Shown piece by piece: positions 63,346 to 64,000 of a stretch of DNA of 64,000 nt; the stretch's first letter is position 1; each line of letters opens with the position of its first letter. Below the pieces are notes generated by a model. The model was not told the origin of the DNA. It saw only the letters and a list, made by a program, of their open reading frames with translations, and did not search any database. A program made the translations under genes and the position numbers. This DNA is from Brumimicrobium ulvae (lineage in GTDB: Bacteria > Bacteroidota > Bacteroidia > Flavobacteriales_D > Crocinitomicaceae): NCBI RefSeq assembly GCF_947504225.1, contig NZ_CANNGT010000003.1, forward strand, positions 182,288 to 246,287, in the 5' to 3' direction.

Positions 63346-64000
63346 ATGAAGATTTTACTTTTCCTATTCACATTATTTTGTTCTACGCTGAGCATCTCAC
63401 AAATTGTCTTTGACAAAACAAAGCATGATTTTGGAGAAATCAACTCGAATGAACCAAGGTTTGTTGATGTTTACCTCAAAAACAAAACAGGAAAAGACGC
63501 ATTTATTTTAAGTGTAAAAAAACCAATGGAAGTGGTTTACATTCAAAGAAACGCCCTCATAGCACCGGATAGTTCAAGTGTTATTCGTTTTCAAATCAAT
63601 AAAAAAACAAAAGGAAAATTTAATTATAAAATTCCTGTTTACACCAGTGATAAAAACGAACCAACTGAAATTGTTTTGACAGGAAAAATAGCTTCACTTC
63701 CAGATCAGAGCAACAATTTTACAGCCTGTCCTTCTTTTGGTCAATCTCCTGCACAAGGAAATCCTTTAGATTTTATGTTGACTGTTGAAACAATAGACAA
63801 AGTCACAGGTGAAAAATTAGGAAAGTCTAAAGTAGCCATCATTCAAAATGGAAGTGCGTTAGGAAAGTGGGAAACAGCATCTAATGGCCGCCTAAAACTC
63901 AAAATCCCTTTGGGCATCACCTATTTTTATGCCACTCACTCAGGTTATCTTCCGGCAGAAGAAGGGCTTTACGTTAACTTTAAAAGAAACCATGTTACTT
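63346..64000 (+). CDS. Secreted DUF1573-like protein, 3' end cut by window
   Basis: The frame is open from ATG 63346 to the window edge (218 codons). A signal peptide ('MKILLFLFTLFCSTLSISQ') is followed by 'FDKTKHDFGEINSNEP', a close match to the start of DUF1573 domains (immunoglobulin-like), then a carboxypeptidase-regulatory-like domain ('VETIDKVTGEKLGKSKVAI', 'SNGRLKLKIPLGITYFY'). Similar proteins in this group often end in an OmpA-like peptidoglycan-binding domain, but that part would lie outside the window. Function unknown. Confidence 0.72.
   Translation, partial: MKILLFLFTLFCSTLSISQIVFDKTKHDFGEINSNEPRFVDVYLKNKTGKDAFILSVKKPMEVVYIQRNALIAPDSSSVIRFQINKKTKGKFNYKIPVYTSDKNEPTEIVLTGKIASLPDQSNNFTACPSFGQSPAQGNPLDFMLTVETIDKVTGEKLGKSKVAIIQNGSALGKWETASNGRLKLKIPLGITYFYATHSGYLPAEEGLYVNFKRNHVT

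Overview
The window reads as a chromosomal segment of a low-GC, gliding, probably marine member of the Flavobacteriales (Bacteroidota); a Crocinitomicaceae/Fluviicola-like placement is my guess. The evidence is: the complete type IX secretion (T9SS) core gldK-gldL-gldM-gldN, the gldB-gldC pair, secreted proteins with T9SS type A or CHU_C (type B) C-terminal sorting domains, a DnaE with a fused proofreading domain, Bacteroidota-type promoters (TAnnTTTG at -7), and translation starts without Shine-Dalgarno sequences. Two sodium systems (Mrp antiporter and Na+-NQR) point to salty water. I see no prophage, insertion sequence, CRISPR array or rRNA operon; this is mostly core genome.

Layout. 1-2657: 3' part of an Mrp Na+/H+ antiporter operon (mnhD-E-F-G). 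2814-9987: an SDR, a DUF1287 protein, a PepSY-like protein and a DUF1343 lipoprotein on the minus strand, then a LolC/FtsX-like permease, ribD and a DMT transporter on the plus strand. 10024-12209: clpS, a tRNA-Arg(ACG) with an unusual D-loop/T-loop pair, two small secreted proteins (one apparently truncated) and a pabA/trpG-type amidotransferase. 12397-18700: dnaE, a large M23 peptidase and a small membrane protein. 18896-25277: a GH18-type and an SGNH-type T9SS cargo protein, a pterin dehydratase and purE. 25430-31540: the full nqrABCDEF operon (minus strand). 31768-35166: apaG, an MFS transporter, two hypothetical genes and repeat-bearing non-coding DNA. 35167-38172: gpsA and groESL. 38381-43088: one operon, miaB-sigma54 activator-lptE-acidic protein-secG. 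43339-53851: topA, an arginase-fold protein with degraded metal ligands, a PorP/SprF-like protein, gldKLMN and a ferredoxin. 54131-58821: nadE, a beta-barrel protein, gldB, gldC and lnt. 58989-64000: a large CHU_C protein, an M23 peptidase, a pyrophosphatase and a gene running off the right edge.

How the genes fit together. NQR exports Na+ during respiration while Mrp exchanges Na+ for H+, so both maintain the ion gradients. GldL/GldM form the proton-driven T9SS/gliding motor, GldK/GldN the periplasmic ring, and the PorP/SprF-like protein an outer-membrane partner. At least three proteins encoded here carry T9SS sorting domains. Envelope assembly genes (secG, lptE, lnt, M23 peptidases, DUF1343) surround this machinery. 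I did not find a clearly new multi-gene system. The best leads are the pseudo-arginase upstream of the T9SS operon, the A19-U56 tRNA, a Fur/PerR-like palindrome between nqrA and apaG, and a roughly 140-residue insertion in the LolC-like permease.
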